This document shows positions 15,687 through 17,952 of a stretch of 17,952 bases of DNA, in pieces (position 1 is the stretch's first letter; each line of letters opens with the position of its first letter). Under the pieces are notes generated by a model, which saw only the letters and a list, made by a program, of their open reading frames with translations, made no database searches and had not been told where the DNA came from. Made by a program: the position numbers and the translations under genes. The stretch is taken from contig JAGAUG010000075.1 in assembly GCA_017828935.1 (NCBI GenBank), forward strand, positions 1 to 17,952, in the 5' to 3' direction. This DNA comes from Oscillospiraceae bacterium (GTDB lineage Bacteria; Bacillota; Clostridia; Oscillospirales; Ruminococcaceae).

Positions 15687-16241
15687 TTTAGTAAAAAAAA
15701 TATCTTTGTCCGACCAACTATTATTAATATAATTAAAAAACAAAAATATCGGTAAGCTAATAATATATATAATAAGCCCGAAAACAAGCGCTTGTTTAAA
15801 ACAAAATTCACTTTTATCAAATAAACTAATTGTATTATATTTAAATATATTAATAATTATATTTTCTATTAAGACAAATATAATTATAAAAAACGAAAAA
15901 GTTGACAAATTAGCTTTAAAATAATATATCGTTAACAAGCTAACAGCCGAACAAATAATAATAAAAACAAAACAACTAATCCCAACAGGAATATTGAGCG
16001 CCATATCACACAAAATTCCAGCGAACAAACCGTAAATACAAGAAATTCCAATGTTTTTAAACATCGATATTGACAAGATAACAGCCAAAATAATAATCGG
16101 CAACGTATTATATATAAATTTAAACTTACAAGACGTTTGAATTATATAAGCCAATATTAGGCTAAATATAAATATAATATTTTCTAATAAATTTTTATAT
16201 CTTTTAAAATTAATTTTTTTCACAAAACAAATTACTCCCAT
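15681..16241 (-). CDS. MreD-like integral membrane protein
   Basis: This is a small, very hydrophobic protein (186 residues) with about five membrane helices. The central segment, GLFAGILCDMALNIPVGISC near 72-91, resembles the G-L-x-x-G-x-x-x-D core of MreD, a partner of MreC in rod-shape cell-wall elongation. Length and helix number fit MreD, but mreB and mreC are not next to it, and small transporter subunits share the overall look, so the call is moderate. The outer ATG (16239-16241) has no ribosome binding site and would follow the predicted transcription start by only about 8 bases. GTG at 16221-16223 has GGGAG 11 bases upstream and gives MKKINF, a serious alternative start. The C-terminus is charged. 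Confidence 0.6.
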   Translation of the reverse strand: MGVICFVKKINFKRYKNLLENIIFIFSLILAYIIQTSCKFKFIYNTLPIIILAVILSISMFKNIGISCIYGLFAGILCDMALNIPVGISCFVFIIICSAVSLLTIYYFKANLSTFSFFIIIFVLIENIIINIFKYNTISLFDKSEFCFKQALVFGLIIYIISLPIFLFFNYINNSWSDKDIFFTKK

Positions 16242-16254
16242 TTAGTTTTTCACG

Positions 16255-16260
16255 ATTATA
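16255..16260 (-). promoter_or_regulatory. Putative extended -10 promoter of the MreD-rnr operon
   Basis: TATAAT on the minus strand is preceded by TGA, giving the extended -10 form TGnTATAAT. The -35 region 17 bases upstream is only AT-rich (TTTAAA). It lies directly after the hpf hairpin, where a new transcript would be expected to begin. Confidence 0.45.
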
Positions 16261-16290
16261 TCAAATTTATTTTTTAATTTAAAAAATTTA

Positions 16291-16325
16291 AAACAAAAGA
16301 TATAGATTGACAAACCTATATCTTT
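16291..16325 (-). terminator. Probable terminator after hpf
   Basis: The arms 16296-16305 and 16316-16325 are exact 10-base reverse complements (AAAGATATAG) with a 10-base loop. On the minus strand they are followed by TGTTTTAAATTTTTT, an interrupted U-run. The stem has only two GC pairs, so termination may be partial. Confidence 0.55.
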
Positions 16326-16345
16326 ATTTTTATCGACTTAATTTT

Positions 16346-16900
16346 TTATTCTTCTTCTGGAATTATTAAGCCGTAGTCGCCTTGATTTCTTTTATAGACA
16401 ATATTAACTTTTCCGGTTTGAGCGTTAATAAATATAAAGAAACTGTGGCCAACCATATTCATCTGTAATATCGCTTCGTCAGGTAACATTGGCTTAGAAG
16501 TATATAATTTTTGTTTTACGATTTTATAGCTCTCTTCTTTATTGTTTTTATCTTCTTGACTATTAAAATCTGCTTCATCGAATTTCGGAACAAAATTATT
16601 CGAATGAAGTCTTTTTTCTAATCTAGTTTTATTTTTAATAATTTGTTTTACGATAGCGTCAACAGCAGCCTCAAGCGAATCAAACATACTAGGCGCAGTT
16701 CTCTCACCACGGTAAACAACTCCGTTTGATTTAATCGTAACCTCAACTTTTTCTCTTTCGTCTTCTTTTTCTGTTGTTACGATTACGTCAGCCTTAACGT
16801 CTCTGTGGAAAAAACGATCTAGTTTAGAAAGTTTTTTTTCAACTCTTTGTTTAAAATCGTCTTCTATCTTAGCTCTTCTCGAAGTAATATTTATAATCAT
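16346..16900 (-). CDS. hpf: Long-form ribosome hibernation promoting factor
   Basis: Long HPF binds the decoding region of the 30S subunit and pairs ribosomes into inactive 100S dimers in stationary phase. The protein has 184 residues, the long-form size. The N-terminal S30AE domain (about 1-100) begins MIINITSRRAKI and contains KLSKLDRFF and the MFDSLEAAVDAIVKQI helix; an acidic linker follows, then the C-terminal dimerisation domain (about 124-184) with KPMLPDEAILQMNMVGHSFFIFIN and YGLIIP. Start is ATG (16898-16900) with AAGGATGG upstream. It follows the cyclophilin gene by 37 bases without a terminator and ends before a hairpin. secA, a frequent downstream neighbour in Firmicutes, is absent. 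Confidence 0.96.
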   Translation of the reverse strand: MIINITSRRAKIEDDFKQRVEKKLSKLDRFFHRDVKADVIVTTEKEDEREKVEVTIKSNGVVYRGERTAPSMFDSLEAAVDAIVKQIIKNKTRLEKRLHSNNFVPKFDEADFNSQEDKNNKEESYKIVKQKLYTSKPMLPDEAILQMNMVGHSFFIFINAQTGKVNIVYKRNQGDYGLIIPEEE

Positions 16901-16937
16901 ATTAATACACCATCCTTAATATAAAAAATATAAAAAA

Positions 16938-17537
16938 TTATTTTGAGTGCTCCACTTTTTTTATTATTTCGATTGTTTTTATAATAACGTCTGTTACAGG
17001 TCTATCTTGATCGTCAGTTGGTTGAACAGATATATTATCTAAAACTTCAAAGCCATCTACTACACGTCCAAAAACAGTATAGTCTCCGTCCAAGTAATGT
17101 GCTCCTTCTTTATTAGAAACGATATAAAATTGACTTCCGTTTGAATCTGGAAGCGACGAGTGAGCCATCGCTAGAGCTCCATAGTCGTGACTTACTTGAT
17201 CCGAAATTTCGTATTCGAAAGTTCCTCCCCAAATACTCTCTCCACCCATTCCTGTTCCTGTTGGGTCGCCGCCTTGTATCATAAAATCTTTTATAACGCG
17301 ATGGAATATAAGTCCATCGTAGTATTTATTTTTTGAATGTGTAATAAAATTTTCGACCGCCTTTGGAGCGACCTGCGGATAAAACTCAACAGTCATATCA
17401 CCTAAACTTGTCTTTATAACGGCAACTTCACTTTTAGTTTGAAAATTAGCACAACCAGGCAAACCAGCCATAAATATAAAACCTCCTAATAAAATTAACA
17501 TTGTTTTTCTTATATTTTTTTTAAAAAACTTGCTCAT
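16938..17537 (-). CDS. Lipoprotein peptidyl-prolyl cis-trans isomerase, cyclophilin type
   Basis: This is a secreted cyclophilin that speeds proline isomerisation and folding outside the membrane. The first 29 residues form a lipoprotein signal: basic KKNIRK, a hydrophobic core, and the lipobox LPGC with Cys29 as the lipidation site. The cyclophilin domain (about 38-193) has the catalytic FHRVIKDFMIQGGDPTGTG, then GALAMAHS, NGSQFYIV and VFGRVVDG. The 199 residues are normal. Start is ATG (17535-17537) with AAAGG about 12 bases upstream; the next in-frame codon upstream is a stop. A strong promoter lies 63 bases further up. It is likely co-transcribed with hpf. Whether it helps specific exported proteins cannot be read from the sequence. 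Confidence 0.95.
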   Translation of the reverse strand: MSKFFKKNIRKTMLILLGGFIFMAGLPGCANFQTKSEVAVIKTSLGDMTVEFYPQVAPKAVENFITHSKNKYYDGLIFHRVIKDFMIQGGDPTGTGMGGESIWGGTFEYEISDQVSHDYGALAMAHSSLPDSNGSQFYIVSNKEGAHYLDGDYTVFGRVVDGFEVLDNISVQPTDDQDRPVTDVIIKTIEIIKKVEHSK

Positions 17538-17599
17538 CTAAAAAGCCAACCTTTCATCTATTTTTTTAGACAATTTTAAATAATTTAATAATAATTATA

Positions 17600-17628
17600 A
17601 TATTATCATAATTTTTATTTTCTGTCAA
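17600..17628 (-). promoter_or_regulatory. Near-consensus vegetative promoter for the cyclophilin-hpf unit
   Basis: The minus strand shows a perfect -35 TTGACA (17623-17628), a 17-base spacer and -10 TAATAT (17600-17605) with an extended TGA just before it. Transcription would begin near 17593, giving a leader of about 55 bases. It is the best promoter in the window. Confidence 0.85.
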
Positions 17629-17710
17629 GCTTTTTTATAAAAAAAATCACGATAGTTTTATAAAAAAATTAAAAATCGTAGCTCTTTAAAATTCAATATA
17701 AAACTTTTAA

Positions 17711-17759
17711 AAAAGCCTATTAGAAATTAATTTAAATTTAATTTTTCTAATAAGCTTTT
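17711..17759 (-). terminator. Rho-independent terminator of the gene at the right edge
   Basis: Arms 17711-17726 and 17744-17759 pair over 16 bases with one G-U on the minus strand; on the plus strand that position would be a C-A mismatch, so the structure favours the minus strand. The loop region can pair further, and a U-run follows GGC on the minus strand. Between here and the promoter at 17600 I see nothing else. Confidence 0.8.
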
Positions 17760-17789
17760 TGTATTTTTATTTTCTCAGCACCCAGCTAT

Positions 17790-17952
17790 TTATTCTCTAC
17801 CCCAAACGCCATAATCTATAAATAATTTCTTTCCGCCGCCGACATCTTGTTTTAGATAAGTATTAACTGGATATTTTTTATTAAACCCGAATTGATATTC
17901 TTGACCCGTTCTACTATCTTTAGCTTGATATATATAATAACTAAATATAAAA
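17790..17952 (-). CDS. C-terminal end of an unrecognised protein
   Basis: An open frame enters from the right edge and ends at TAA (17790-17792), giving 53 residues. They include IYQAKDSRTGQEYQFGFNK, VNTYLKQDVGGGKK and the end LFIDYGVWGRE. The composition is mixed and polar-aromatic with a GGG turn; there is no membrane segment and no motif I can assign. The strong terminator just after the stop, and coding-like codon use, support a real gene. It is transcriptionally separate from the cyclophilin unit, so the neighbours say nothing about its role. Confidence 0.7.
   Translation of the reverse strand, partial: FIFSYYIYQAKDSRTGQEYQFGFNKKYPVNTYLKQDVGGGKKLFIDYGVWGRE

Noticed and set aside
16307..16340. 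Plus-strand promoter starting with TTGACA
   Set aside because: A TTGACA occurs in the hairpin loop after hpf, but no -10 lies at the right distance and no plus-strand gene follows.

Overview
The window is a compact, very AT-rich (about a quarter to 30% G+C by eye), gene-dense stretch. Every supported gene lies on the minus strand, so transcription runs from high to low coordinates. The organism is most likely a low-GC Gram-positive bacterium of the Firmicutes, probably Clostridia-like. The evidence is AAGGAG-type ribosome binding sites, a long-form hibernation factor, a bifunctional Rel protein, two class B-like sortases, a lipoprotein cyclophilin, and the PHP-murB-rapZ gene order. I cannot name a genus. 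No tRNA, rRNA, CRISPR array, transposase or phage gene is visible.

Layout from right to left. (1) 17790-17952 is the tail of an unrecognised protein, followed by a convincing terminator (17711-17759). (2) A near-consensus promoter (17600-17628) drives a lipoprotein peptidyl-prolyl isomerase and the ribosome hibernation factor hpf, which ends at a hairpin (16296-16325). (3) A second putative promoter (16255-16260) starts a housekeeping run: a MreD-like membrane protein, RNase R, a YcdX-type PHP phosphatase, MurB, RapZ, AroE and AroK. It combines cell-wall synthesis, RNA decay and the shikimate pathway. (4) After a 242-base leader with its own promoter and six copies of a 9-base motif come an OmpR-type response regulator, a histidine kinase broken by a frameshift, two tandem sortases, RecJ, Rel, guanylate kinase and RsmD, which runs off the left edge.

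How the genes fit together: the two-component system sits directly upstream of, and probably in one transcript with, the two sortases, so envelope sensing and surface-protein anchoring may be linked. RecJ, Rel, Gmk and RsmD form the housekeeping tail: DNA repair, (p)ppGpp metabolism, GMP phosphorylation and 16S rRNA methylation.

Points that stand out. The kinase is interrupted exactly at its phospho-accepting histidine box, with a 4-base ATGA overlap between the halves. The response-regulator leader carries six TTTTCAACA-type repeats (three in each orientation) plus a possible 15-codon leader peptide behind an AGGAGG. A run of eight G lies just before rapZ, inside a 17-codon upstream ORF, where losing one G would fuse that ORF in frame to RapZ. 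Six consecutive genes, from the kinase to gmk, appear to start with TTG or GTG, while nearly all genes to their right start with ATG. I found no clearly new multi-gene system. The most unusual signals are regulatory.
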